A DNA stretch of 64,000 nucleotides from VRUE01 sp963817945. Its GTDB lineage: Bacteria; Actinomycetota; Thermoleophilia; Solirubrobacterales; 70-9. The position numbers and the translations under genes were made by a program. A model generated the notes under the pieces. That model did no database searches and was not told where the DNA came from. It was given only the letters and a program-made list of their open reading frames with translations. Location of the stretch: assembly GCA_963817945.1 (NCBI GenBank), contig CAWFQH010000004.1, positions 186,001 through 250,000 on the forward strand, given 5' to 3'. This document shows, one piece after another, positions 25,436-33,897 of the stretch; position 1 is the stretch's first letter; every line of letters starts with the position of its first letter.

Positions 25436-26268
25436 CCTGGATCGGCCTCCCGGTCGGGGTCGCGGTGGCGCTGCTGGTGGTGCCGGCCGGCGTGCGCGGG
25501 CTCCGCGACGCCGGCCTCGTGCGCGAGAACTACCGCGGCGCCCAGCTGGCCTTCCCGCTCGGAGCCGTGCTGGCGACCGCGGCGCTGGTTGCGCTGGCGC
25601 CGCTCGCCTTCCTCGACGACCGCGCCGACCTCGACCTGCTCGATCCCGAGCTGCGGCGCTGGCTGCCGTACCTCCTGGGGGTCGCCTTCCTCGGCTTCCT
25701 CGACGACTCGCTGGGGCTGGGAGAGCGGGCCGGGGCGCCACGCGGTTGGCGCGGCCACGCCCGGGCGCTGCGAGAAGGACGGCTCTCGACCGGCGCGATA
25801 AAGGCAATCGGTGCCGCCGCCCTCGCCGCCTACGTGGTCTCCGGCCGCGGCCTGGAGTCGGGGCGCTACCTGGCCGATGTGGCGCTGCTGATTCTCGTCA
25901 CCAACGCCTTCAACCTGCTCGATCTACGCCCCGGACGGGCGGAGAAGGGGCTGGCGCTGCTCGGCGTCGGTCTCTGCCTCGGCGCCTGGACGCTGACGCC
26001 CTTGGAGTTGCTGGGGATCTTCGCCGGGCCGGTCCTGGTCGGCGCCTGGTTCACCCTGCGCGAGCGGGCGATGCTCGGCGACACCGGCTCCAACCTGGTC
26101 GGCGCGGTCGCCGGCGTCTGGCTGCTGACGACGCTGGGGGGCACGGGACGGCTGGTCGCCCTCGCGGCGGTGGCGGCATTGACGATCTACGGCGAGTTGC
26201 GCTCGATCTCCAAGGCGGTCGAGTCGGTTCCGCCCTTGCGCTGGTTAGACTCGCTCGGCAGAGCATGA
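25432..26268 (+). CDS. MraY/WecA-like glycosyl-1-phosphate transferase homologue
   Basis: The 278-residue integral membrane protein has about nine or ten hydrophobic segments. It shows the polyprenyl-phosphate transferase pattern: FLGFLDDSLGLGE (cytoplasmic DD), TNAFNLLDLRPGR and AMLGDTGSNLVGA. The usual NxxNxxDG reads NAFNLLDLRPG, without the canonical DG, and the protein is shorter than MraY. It is therefore probably a divergent envelope-glycan transferase rather than the essential MraY. It is translationally coupled to steB and pyrG through four-base overlaps. Confidence 0.82.
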   Translation: MTWIGLPVGVAVALLVVPAGVRGLRDAGLVRENYRGAQLAFPLGAVLATAALVALAPLAFLDDRADLDLLDPELRRWLPYLLGVAFLGFLDDSLGLGERAGAPRGWRGHARALREGRLSTGAIKAIGAAALAAYVVSGRGLESGRYLADVALLILVTNAFNLLDLRPGRAEKGLALLGVGLCLGAWTLTPLELLGIFAGPVLVGAWFTLRERAMLGDTGSNLVGAVAGVWLLTTLGGTGRLVALAAVAALTIYGELRSISKAVESVPPLRWLDSLGRA

Positions 26269-27953
26269 GTCGGACCAAACCGGGAGACACTCGCTTCATC
26301 TTCGTCACTGGCGGGGTGGTTTCAGCTCTCGGCAAGGGAATCGCAGCCGCTTCGATCGGTCGCCTCCTCGTCTCCCGCGGTTACCGCGTTCAGCTGCAGA
26401 AGTTCGACCCCTACGTCAATGTCGACCCGGGGACGATGAGCCCGTTCCAGCACGGCGAGGTCTTCGTCACCGAGGACGGTGCCGAGACCGACCTCGACCT
26501 CGGCCACTACGAGCGCTTCACCGACGAGAACACGACCCGCGCCTCCAACGTCACCGCCGGCGCCGTCTACAACACGGTGATCAATCGCGAGCGGCGGGGC
26601 GACTACCTCGGCGCGACCGTGCAGGTGATCCCGCACATCACCGACGAGATCAAGAACCGGATCCTGATCGTCGCCGAGTCGCAGTCGGTCGACTTCGTCC
26701 TCACCGAGATCGGCGGCACGGTTGGTGACATCGAGTCGCTGCCTTTCCTCGAGTCGATCCGACAGCTCTACACCGATCTCGGCCCGAAACGCTGCATGTT
26801 CGTCCACCTGACGCTGGTCCCCTACGTGGGCCACGCCGGCGAACTGAAGACGAAGCCGACCCAGCACTCGGTCAACGAGCTGCGCCGGATCGGGGTCCAG
26901 CCACACGCGCTGGTCTGCCGCTCCGAGGGGCGGCTCGACCGCTCGATCCGCGAGAAGATCGCCCTCTTCGCCAGCCTGCCGACCGACGCGGTCATCTCAG
27001 CCCACGACGTCGACAACATCTACAAGGTGCCGCTCGTCTTCCGTGCCGAGGGCGTCGACGACCTCGTCCTCGACCACTTCGGGATGGAGGCGCCCGCGCC
27101 CGACCTTGGGGAGTGGGAGGAGATGGTGCGGCGTGCCGACGCCGCCGAAGGGAAGGTGCGGATAGCGCTGGTCGGCAAGTACGTGCAGCTGGCTGACGCC
27201 TACAAGTCGGTGATCGAGGCACTCGAGCACGGCGGCTTCCATCATGGCGTCGAGGTCGAGGTCGAGCTGGTCGACTCCGAGGACTTCAAGCCGGAGCGAT
27301 TGGAAGGCGTCGACGGGATCCTGATCCCTGGCGGCTTCGGCGAGCGCGGTATCGAGGGAAAGGTGACAGCGGCGCGGATCGCCCGCGAACGGTCGATCCC
27401 CTATCTCGGGATTTGCCTCGGGATGCAGATCGCCGTGGTCGAGTTCGCCCGCTCGGTTGCCGGCATGGACGGTGCCAACTCGGCCGAGTTCGACCCCGAG
27501 ACGCCGTTCCCCGTGGTCGACCTGCTGCCCGAGCAGAAGGAGGTCTCGGAGATGGGCGGGACGATGCGCCTCGGGGCCGACCCGGTGAAGCTGCACGAGG
27601 GGACGCGGGCGCGCGAGATCTTCGGCGAGGCGGTCATCTACAAGCGCCACCGTCACCGCTACGAGGTCAACATCCAGCTGCGCCGCCGGCTCGAAGACGA
27701 GGGGCTGGTCTGCGGCGGCACCTCCCCCGACGAGCGCCTGGTGGAGATGGTCGAGCTGCCGGGCCACCCGTTTTTCGTCGCCTCCCAGTTCCACCCCGAG
27801 TTCAACTCGCGCCCCAACCGGCCCGAGCCGCTCTTCCGCGAGTTCGTTGGCGCCGCCGCGCGGCAGGCCGGTGCGCAGCCGACTGGGGGCGCCGAGCTGC
27901 CCGAGCCCGAGACGGGCGAGCGGCGCGACGACGCCGTCCGCCACACGGGCTGA
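26265..27953 (+). CDS. pyrG: CTP synthase
   Basis: PyrG aminates UTP to CTP with ATP and glutamine. From ATG 26265 the protein is 562 residues, the usual size. The amidoligase domain begins FIFVTGGVVSALGKGI and contains KFDPYVNVDPGTMSPFQHGE. The class I glutamine amidotransferase domain starts near residue 300, with nucleophile Cys in YLGICLGMQ and His-Glu in SQFHPEF. A short acidic tail follows. The ATG overlaps the upstream stop. Confidence 0.98.
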   Translation: MSRTKPGDTRFIFVTGGVVSALGKGIAAASIGRLLVSRGYRVQLQKFDPYVNVDPGTMSPFQHGEVFVTEDGAETDLDLGHYERFTDENTTRASNVTAGAVYNTVINRERRGDYLGATVQVIPHITDEIKNRILIVAESQSVDFVLTEIGGTVGDIESLPFLESIRQLYTDLGPKRCMFVHLTLVPYVGHAGELKTKPTQHSVNELRRIGVQPHALVCRSEGRLDRSIREKIALFASLPTDAVISAHDVDNIYKVPLVFRAEGVDDLVLDHFGMEAPAPDLGEWEEMVRRADAAEGKVRIALVGKYVQLADAYKSVIEALEHGGFHHGVEVEVELVDSEDFKPERLEGVDGILIPGGFGERGIEGKVTAARIARERSIPYLGICLGMQIAVVEFARSVAGMDGANSAEFDPETPFPVVDLLPEQKEVSEMGGTMRLGADPVKLHEGTRAREIFGEAVIYKRHRHRYEVNIQLRRRLEDEGLVCGGTSPDERLVEMVELPGHPFFVASQFHPEFNSRPNRPEPLFREFVGAAARQAGAQPTGGAELPEPETGERRDDAVRHTG

Positions 27954-27990
27954 CGACCCGCCGGTTTCAGCCGCTCTAGCCTGTTCGGCC

Positions 27991-29100
27991 GTGGAGCGTT
28001 TGTATGAGACCTTCGTCCGGCTCTGCGAGATCCGCAGCCCGACCGGCGAGGAGCGGGAGATCGCCGACACGGTTCTGGCCGAACTTCGGGCACTCGGGCT
28101 CGAGGTCGGCGAGGACGAGGCGGCCGGGCCGGCCCGGGCCGGCGCCGGCAATATCGTCGCCCGCCTGCCGGGCCGCTCGGATGGTTGGGTGTTGTTCTGC
28201 GCGCACATCGACACCGTTCCCCACCCGGGCCAGGTCGAAGTGGTCGAGGACGAAGGCGTCTTCCGCAGTCGCGGCGAGACGATCCTCGGCGCCGACAACA
28301 AGGCCGCTGTGGCGGTCTTCCTCGAGCTTGTGGCACGGCACGCGAAGGAGCCGCCACCGGTTGGGATCGAGTTGCTGCTGACCGTCGCCGAGGAGCAGGG
28401 CCTGCGCGGCGCGAAGGCCTTCGACGCTCGAGCGCTGCGCTCCTCCCGCGGCTTCGTGCTCGACCACGCCAGCGCGATCGGCGAGGTAATCGTCTCCTCG
28501 CCGACCCAGCAGCAGGTGGTGGCCGACTTCACCGGCGTCGAGGCCCACGCTGGGATTAGGCCCGAGGACGGGAACAACGCGATCGCAGCAGCTGCGTCCG
28601 CGATTGCGCGGATGGAGCTGGGACGGCTCGACGAGTCGACCACGGCCAACGTCGGCAAGATCGCCGGTGGCACTTCGAGCAACGTCGTGCCCAGGCACTG
28701 CCGGCTCGTCGCCGAGGCGCGCAGCCTCAGCGCCGATCGGGCCGCCGCGGTGGCGGCCGGACTGAGCGAGGCCTGCGCCTGGGGGGCCGGCGAGCACGGC
28801 TGCGACGTCGACGTGCGGGTCGAGGAGCTGTTCCGCGGTTACGAGCTGACTTCCGACTCACCCTCGCTGGAGCTGGCCGAGGCCGGACTGCGGCGGGCGG
28901 GGATCGAGCCGCGCCGGACGGCGACCGGGGGCGGCAGCGATGCCAACGCCCTGATTGCCGTCGACTTCGACTGCGTCCTGCTCGCCAACGGGACCCGGGC
29001 CAACCACACGTCCGAGGAGAGTGTCGCCGCGCGTGATCTCGACCTCATGCTCGAGGTCTGCGAGGCGATCGTCGCCGAGGCCGGCGCCGTAGCAGGGTGA
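27991..29100 (+). CDS. M20-family metallopeptidase (PepT-like)
   Basis: From GTG 27991 the product is 369 residues. The di-metal site is visible: His-Asp in FCAHIDTVPH, Asp in LGADNKAAVAVF, the Glu pair in TVAEEQGLRG, Asp in VLDHAS and His in RANHTSEE. A dimerisation domain lies between (about 175-285). The pattern is closest to tripeptide aminopeptidase-like M20 enzymes. It follows pyrG after 37 bases and overlaps the DUF3866 gene by four bases. Confidence 0.92.
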   Translation: MERLYETFVRLCEIRSPTGEEREIADTVLAELRALGLEVGEDEAAGPARAGAGNIVARLPGRSDGWVLFCAHIDTVPHPGQVEVVEDEGVFRSRGETILGADNKAAVAVFLELVARHAKEPPPVGIELLLTVAEEQGLRGAKAFDARALRSSRGFVLDHASAIGEVIVSSPTQQQVVADFTGVEAHAGIRPEDGNNAIAAAASAIARMELGRLDESTTANVGKIAGGTSSNVVPRHCRLVAEARSLSADRAAAVAAGLSEACAWGAGEHGCDVDVRVEELFRGYELTSDSPSLELAEAGLRRAGIEPRRTATGGGSDANALIAVDFDCVLLANGTRANHTSEESVAARDLDLMLEVCEAIVAEAGAVAG

Positions 29101-30143
29101 GCGGGCGGCTGAAGCTGCGGCGGGGCGTGGTCGTCGGCGAGGACCCGCTGACGGTCGAAGTCGACGGCGAGCGACGGCCGGCCTGGGCGGACACGACGCT
29201 GCTGGGCGAGATGCGCGAGGGCGACGAGGTCGTGGTCAACGTCGAGGCGCTCGACCTCGAACTTGGCTCGGGTGGCTTCGACGTCGTCCACGTCAACCTG
29301 GCCCGGGGGCTTGGGGGAGGCGGGGCGGAGGGCGACGAGCACGTGATGAAGCTCAACTACAGCTCGCTCCAGCACTCCGTGGAGCCGGTGGAGCGTCCGC
29401 TGCGGGATTTCCAGATAGATGGAAAGGGCGCACGGGAAGCGGAGAGGCGGGCGATGTCGGTGCTCGTCCTGCCGCTCCACGGCCACCTCGCGCCGGCGGC
29501 GTGGGCGGCGGCTCAGGCCAGGGCGAAGGCAAAGATCGGCTACGTGCAGACTGGCGGCGGCGCCCTGCCAGGGGCGTTCCTGCGGGACTTGGCCGAGCTG
29601 CGCGAGCGGGGGCTGGTCTGCGGTCACATCAGTGCGGCGCCGGCCTACGGCGGCGAGCACGAGGCGCTCTCGGTCGCTGGCGCCCTCGATGCTGCTGCGC
29701 ACAGGTTCGGCTGGGAGGCAGCGATCGTCGGCCCGGGCCCCGGGATCATCGGCTCCGATACCCGGCTCGGCCACGGTGGCATGGCGGCCCTCGACAGCGC
29801 CCACGCCTCGCTCTCCCTGGGCCTTCCCACCCTGCTATCCCCGCGCCTCTCCGCCGCTGATCCGCGTCAGCGGCACCGCGGCGTCAGCCACCACACCCTG
29901 ACCGTCATGCGGATGCTGCTCGGGGCGGTCGAGGTGGCGATCCCGTCGGACAGTCCCGTCGTCACGGCCCAGCTGGCCGCGGCGGCTGGCTGGCGCCACC
30001 GGCTCCGCGAGGCTCCGGCCGACCTCGAGGGTTACGCGGGATCCGGGCTTCCGGCCCGCAGCATGGGTCGCGAGCTCGACGCGGACCCACTCTTCTTCGC
30101 CGCCCCGCTCGCCGCGGGCGCCGCCTTGCGCAGCAAGGGATGA
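29097..30143 (+). CDS. DUF3866-family protein
   Basis: This 348-residue cytoplasmic protein of unknown function belongs to a family common in Actinomycetota and Firmicutes. The N-terminal domain (LKLRRGVVVGEDPLTVEVDG) is beta-rich. The conserved centre reads VMKLNYSSLQHSVEPVE and VLVLPLHGHLAPAAWAA. The C-terminus contains GPGPGIIGSDTRLGHGG and RQRHRGVSHHTLT, with clustered His and Asp that could bind metal. It regularly sits near steA/xerD in this phylum, as here. The GTG start overlaps the M20 stop. Confidence 0.88.
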   Translation: MSGRLKLRRGVVVGEDPLTVEVDGERRPAWADTTLLGEMREGDEVVVNVEALDLELGSGGFDVVHVNLARGLGGGGAEGDEHVMKLNYSSLQHSVEPVERPLRDFQIDGKGAREAERRAMSVLVLPLHGHLAPAAWAAAQARAKAKIGYVQTGGGALPGAFLRDLAELRERGLVCGHISAAPAYGGEHEALSVAGALDAAAHRFGWEAAIVGPGPGIIGSDTRLGHGGMAALDSAHASLSLGLPTLLSPRLSAADPRQRHRGVSHHTLTVMRMLLGAVEVAIPSDSPVVTAQLAAAAGWRHRLREAPADLEGYAGSGLPARSMGRELDADPLFFAAPLAAGAALRSKG

Positions 30144-30168
30144 GGGCTGGGCGGGCGAACCGTCCGCC

Positions 30169-31125
30169 ATGGCAGTTGCCGCCAGCGAGCGCCCCACCGA
30201 GATGGCCGTCGACCCTCGTTTCGAGGGCCTCGTCCTCGATTTCCTCTCTTTCCTGGAGCTGGAGCGCGGGTTGTCGCGCAACACCCTCAATGCTTACCGG
30301 ACCGACCTGCTGCAGTACGGCGGGTTTCTCGCCGCCCACGACCTGGACGCCCTAGCCGCGCGCCCGGCCGATATCGGCGATTTCCTCGCCGACCTGGCGA
30401 TGGGCAACGGCCGGCCCGCCTGCTCGGCGGCGACCGTGCACCGCAAGACTGCCTGCCTGCGCTCCTTCTACAAGTACCTGCGGCGCGACGAGTTGATCGG
30501 CGACGACCCGACGGCGGCGCTGAGCGCCCCGCGGCGGGCGAAGAAGCTGCCGCACGTCCTCAACTACGCCGAGGTACAGAAGCTGCTGGCCGCGCCGCGC
30601 GGCGACGAGCCGACGACCCTGCGCGACCGTGCCCTGCTGGAGGTGATGTACGCGTGCGGGCTGCGTGCCTCGGAGACGATCGGGCTGGAGCTGGGGGACC
30701 TCGACATGCAGGAGGGGTTTCTGCGCGCGCGAGGCAAGGGCTCCAAGGAGCGGATCGTGCCGCTCGGCCGCAAGGCGATTGCGGCGATCTCCGCTTACCT
30801 GCGCGGCGGGCGGCCGAAGCTGGTCGGCGAGCGCCACGAGGCGAAGCTCTTCGTCAACTTCCGCGGCGGGCCGCTCAGCCGCCAAGGCCTCTACAAAATC
30901 GTCCGCCGCAACGCCCGCGCCGCCGGGCTCGACGGGCGGATGAGCCCGCACACGCTGCGCCACAGCTTCGCCACCCACCTGCTGGCCGGAGGCTGCGACC
31001 TGCGCGCGGTCCAGGAGATGCTCGGCCACGCCGACATTGCGACGACCCAGCTGTACACGCACCTCTCCGGTGAGCGCCTCAAGGACGTCTACTTCAAGGC
31101 GCACCCCCGGGCCGTCGACGGCTGA
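30169..31125 (+). CDS. xerD: Tyrosine recombinase XerD
   Basis: XerD acts with XerC at dif to resolve chromosome dimers. The 318 residues show the SAM-like N-terminal domain (FLSFLELERGLSRNTLNAY) and the catalytic set. The first Arg is in CGLRASE, Lys in GKGSKER, His and Arg in HTLRHSF, His in GHADIATTQ and Tyr in LYTHLS. Housekeeping context (ste, pyrG, DUF3866) and absence of nearby phage genes favour chromosomal XerD over a phage integrase. A GC hairpin follows the stop. Confidence 0.94.
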   Translation: MAVAASERPTEMAVDPRFEGLVLDFLSFLELERGLSRNTLNAYRTDLLQYGGFLAAHDLDALAARPADIGDFLADLAMGNGRPACSAATVHRKTACLRSFYKYLRRDELIGDDPTAALSAPRRAKKLPHVLNYAEVQKLLAAPRGDEPTTLRDRALLEVMYACGLRASETIGLELGDLDMQEGFLRARGKGSKERIVPLGRKAIAAISAYLRGGRPKLVGERHEAKLFVNFRGGPLSRQGLYKIVRRNARAAGLDGRMSPHTLRHSFATHLLAGGCDLRAVQEMLGHADIATTQLYTHLSGERLKDVYFKAHPRAVDG

Positions 31126-31148
31126 CGGAGGTCGTCGCGGGGGCAATT

Positions 31149-31176
31149 GAGAGCGCGCACCGTTCGGCGCGCTCTC
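31149..31176 (+). terminator. GC-rich hairpin after xerD
   Basis: Perfect ten-base arms (gagagcgcgc and gcgcgctctc) with an eight-base loop start 24 bases after the xerD stop. There is no downstream T-run, so termination efficiency is uncertain, but its place after a long operon fits. Confidence 0.55.
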
Positions 31177-31307
31177 GCAAGCCTCACGCGGTGCCTGCAG
31201 GGCCATTGCGGCGCAGCCCCATCCGGCCTTTTAGGCGCGGGTTAAGCAGCTCGGATCGCTTGAAAGCTCGCCCTCGGCGATCTATGCCACATCCAGCGCA
31301 GCCGGAA

Positions 31308-31333
31308 GGTGTCGGCGGGACGTCCCCGACACC
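31308..31333 (+). promoter_or_regulatory. Leader hairpin before the secreted-protein gene
   Basis: Eight-base arms (ggtgtcgg/ccgacacc) form a hairpin just before the strong ribosome site aggaaaggag and the ATG at 31360. It may stabilise the mRNA or modulate translation. Confidence 0.4.
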
Positions 31334-31359
31334 GGTGCGCATGAGGAAAGGAGCTGAGC

Positions 31360-32034
31360 ATGAGTCGCACGCTGAAGGCATCGGCCCTCGGCTTTCTCGC
31401 CATGATTGCCGTTGGCGCCATTGCCGTTATCAACGCTTCCGCTACCCCCGGAGGTCACTTCGTCTCCGAGCAAGCTCACACTGACATCGTCGGGTTGGAG
31501 GGGCCTGGAGACCATCGCATCCACCTCGAAGATCTAGCACTATTGACTAAACAAATAGGCTGCAACAACGTGTCCTATCTCGGGACAATCTCGGCCGCGA
31601 CAGTAGAAAGCGTCACCATCACCCCAAGCTATACGGCGTGCTACACAACAGGTGCAGGGACGCCCGGGGACGTGACGGTCACAACCAACGGCTGCACCTA
31701 CACATTCAAAGTCGCTGCCAAAACGATCGACACCACCAACCAGACAGCCCATCTCATATGTCCGACTGGCAAAAAAATCGAAATTCACCACCCGGCCTGC
31801 ACATACGACATCCATCCACAGACAATCAGCAAAGAACTGACATACAAAACAGCGACGGATGCCGCCACCGGCAAACATGAGATTACAGTGGGCTTGGTCA
31901 TCGACCTGGAAGCCACAAGACATGGGATGTGCCAACTTTCACTGCCCACAAACGGACACGTGGTGTTGGATGGATCCGCGACAGTTCGAGGCGCCCAGAC
32001 AGCCGGCGGTCAGATCAGCATAACAGCGACATAG
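31360..32034 (+). CDS. Secreted Thr-rich protein of unknown function
   Basis: The 224-residue product has a typical signal peptide (KASALGFLAMIAVGAIAVINASA). The mature region is Thr-rich and predicted beta, with several Cys (GCNNVS, TACYTT, NGCTYTF, LICPTGK, PACTYDI, GMCQLS). The nearly even spacing of the Cys suggests disulfide-linked immunoglobulin-like folds. Codon choice differs sharply from neighbours (many A/T-ending codons such as aca, aaa, ata), implying transfer or relaxed selection. The ribosome site is strong. No family is recognised; a surface protein is the best guess. Confidence 0.8.
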   Translation: MSRTLKASALGFLAMIAVGAIAVINASATPGGHFVSEQAHTDIVGLEGPGDHRIHLEDLALLTKQIGCNNVSYLGTISAATVESVTITPSYTACYTTGAGTPGDVTVTTNGCTYTFKVAAKTIDTTNQTAHLICPTGKKIEIHHPACTYDIHPQTISKELTYKTATDAATGKHEITVGLVIDLEATRHGMCQLSLPTNGHVVLDGSATVRGAQTAGGQISITAT

Positions 32035-32124
32035 CGCCGCCATTCAGGCCAGGGCCGGGGTCCCCCGGCCCTGCCGGAACACGGGCTCCTGCTCACCCCG
32101 GTGCAGGTTGATAGAACCGGGCGC

Positions 32125-33042
32125 ATGCCCGAGCTGCCCGAGGTCGAGACGGTCTGCCGCCAGCTCGAGCCCGAGATCGAAGGTGCTCGGATCGAGCGGC
32201 TGGACGTCTACGACAAGCGCTGGTGCCGGCCGGTCGCGCCAGCGGAGCTGGAGGCCGCGGTGGGCGGGCGGACGATCGAAGGGCTGGGACGGCGCGGTAA
32301 GTACCTGCTGCTGGGCCTCGAGGGCGAGCAAACCCTGGTCATGCACCTACGGATGACCGGCAACCTGATTCTCGTCGACGAGGGGGAGACGCTTGATCCC
32401 TCGGAGGGGCGACGCCTCTACGAGGGCGAGCGCTCGACCTCGGAGCGCCACCTGCGTGCCCGCTTCGCGCTCGACGATGGGCGCGAGCTCTGGTTCACCG
32501 ACCCGCGCCGCTTCGGCGAGGCGTTCTTGATCGACGACTCGGACTTGGAGGAGCGCTTCGCGCGGCTCGGGATCGAGCCGCTCTCACCGGCCTTCACGCC
32601 AGCGGCGCTGGGCAAGATCGCCGCCGGCCGCACGGCGCCGCTGAAGTCGTTCTTGCTCGACCAGGCGGGGATCGCCGGGGTCGGCAACATCTACGCCGAC
32701 GAGGCGCTCTTCCGGGCGCGCCTGCACCCGCTCTCCCCGGCCGGATCGATGAAGGCCGAACACCACGAGGCCCTGCGCGACGCGGTGGTCGCGGCGCTGG
32801 AGGCGGGGATCGACGGCGGCGGCGCCTCGATCGACGACTACCGCGACGGTCGCGGCGAGCGCGGCAGGATGCAGGACGAGTTCCTCGTCCACACGCGCGA
32901 GGGGCAGCCTTGTCCGCGCGGCGACGGCACGATCGAGCGGATCGTCGTCAGCGGCCGCTCGACCTACTTCTGCCCGGCCTGTCAGGTGCGCTTGCGGCGG
33001 CGCCCGCGCCGCCGTCGCCGTCCGGCTCGTCCTTCACCGTAA
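32125..33042 (+). CDS. mutM: Formamidopyrimidine-DNA glycosylase with altered zinc finger
   Basis: It excises oxidised purines such as 8-oxoguanine. The start is fixed at ATG 32125 because catalytic Pro must be residue 2 (MPELPEVETVCRQLEP). Glu3 and the H2TH region (GIAGVGNIYADEALF) are intact. The C-terminal finger usually has four Cys; here the first CxxC pair reads PCPRGDGT, with only one Cys, while the second pair (YFCPACQ) is normal. Zinc binding may be weakened. A very basic tail of about 18 residues follows. recO lies seven bases downstream. Confidence 0.94.
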   Translation: MPELPEVETVCRQLEPEIEGARIERLDVYDKRWCRPVAPAELEAAVGGRTIEGLGRRGKYLLLGLEGEQTLVMHLRMTGNLILVDEGETLDPSEGRRLYEGERSTSERHLRARFALDDGRELWFTDPRRFGEAFLIDDSDLEERFARLGIEPLSPAFTPAALGKIAAGRTAPLKSFLLDQAGIAGVGNIYADEALFRARLHPLSPAGSMKAEHHEALRDAVVAALEAGIDGGGASIDDYRDGRGERGRMQDEFLVHTREGQPCPRGDGTIERIVVSGRSTYFCPACQVRLRRRPRRRRRPARPSP

Positions 33043-33049
33043 GTCGTTC

Positions 33050-33775
33050 ATGGCTGGCACCACGCTGAAGACCGAGGCGGTCGTCCTGCGCAGCATCCGC
33101 TACGGCGAGGCCGATCGCATCCTCCACCTCTACTCGGCCAAGCGGGGTCGAATTGGAGCGATCGCGAAGGGGGTGCGACGGCCGCGCTCGCGCTTCGGCG
33201 GGCGGCTAGAGCCCTTTTTCCGCCTCGACCTCGTCCTGCACGAAGGGCGTGGCGAGCTGCTGACGGTGACCGGAGTCAGCACGGTCGACGGCTACCCGCG
33301 GCTGCGTTCCTCCTCCACCGCGCTCGATGCCGGCGCCCGCGCCTGCGACGCGGTCCTGCGCTTGCTCGACTCGACCGAGCCGAACCCGCCCGCCTACAAC
33401 CTGCTCTGCCGCTACCTGGCGCTGCTCGACGACCCAGGAGTCAGCGGAGCGGTGGGGCTGGAGACGGCTCTCTCCTTTCGCCTCAAGCTGGCCCTGGCGG
33501 CCGGCTTCTCGCCAGAGCTGGCCTCCTGCGCGCGCTGCGGAGAGGCCGAGCACCTGGTCGGATTCTCGGGCGCCGCCGGCGGCGTCGTGTGCGCTGGCTG
33601 CGAGGCGGGCGCCTTTGCACTCTCCGAGGGTGCCCACCGCTTCATGGTCGAGGCGATCGGCAGGCCGCTGCTGGAGGCGCCGACCGCTGAGGAGGCTGCG
33701 CTGCGTCAGGCCGAGCGGGCGGTAACCGAGATCCTCGAGCATCACGCTCACGTGCAACTCCGTCCGGCGGCTTAG
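33050..33775 (+). CDS. recO: DNA repair protein RecO
   Basis: RecO helps load RecA at single-strand gaps in the RecFOR pathway. The 241 residues begin with an OB-fold (TEAVVLRSIRYGEADRILHL, then GAIAKGVRRPRSRFGGRLEP). A helical domain with a four-Cys zinc site follows (ASCARCGEAE and VVCAGCEAGA). The size is normal. The stop codon lies inside the left arm of the long inverted repeat 33774-33885. Confidence 0.94.
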   Translation: MAGTTLKTEAVVLRSIRYGEADRILHLYSAKRGRIGAIAKGVRRPRSRFGGRLEPFFRLDLVLHEGRGELLTVTGVSTVDGYPRLRSSSTALDAGARACDAVLRLLDSTEPNPPAYNLLCRYLALLDDPGVSGAVGLETALSFRLKLALAAGFSPELASCARCGEAEHLVGFSGAAGGVVCAGCEAGAFALSEGAHRFMVEAIGRPLLEAPTAEEAALRQAERAVTEILEHHAHVQLRPAA

Positions 33776-33885
33776 GCCCATCACGGTAGGGGTTCCACTT
33801 AACTTTTCCGAAGACAGGTTGTGCCCGTCCGAGGTTGGGGGCGCGGAAAAAGTACAAGACGTTCCACCCCTGCCGTGATGGGCCT
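33774..33885. repeat. 112-bp inverted repeat (MITE- or attenuator-like) at the recO stop
   Basis: Outer arms of 20 bases (33774-33793 and 33866-33885) match except for one position that still pairs as G-U in RNA. A nested pair, acttttccg at about 33802 and cggaaaaagt at about 33844, brings the structure close to a full long hairpin. It fills almost the whole gap between recO and dgt. No target duplication or transposase was seen. Confidence 0.75.
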
Positions 33886-33897
33886 TAGGATCGGTAC

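Noticed and set aside
30169..31125. Phage or island integrase.
   Set aside because: The gene sits in a conserved housekeeping run and has normal XerD length; no attachment repeats are adjacent.
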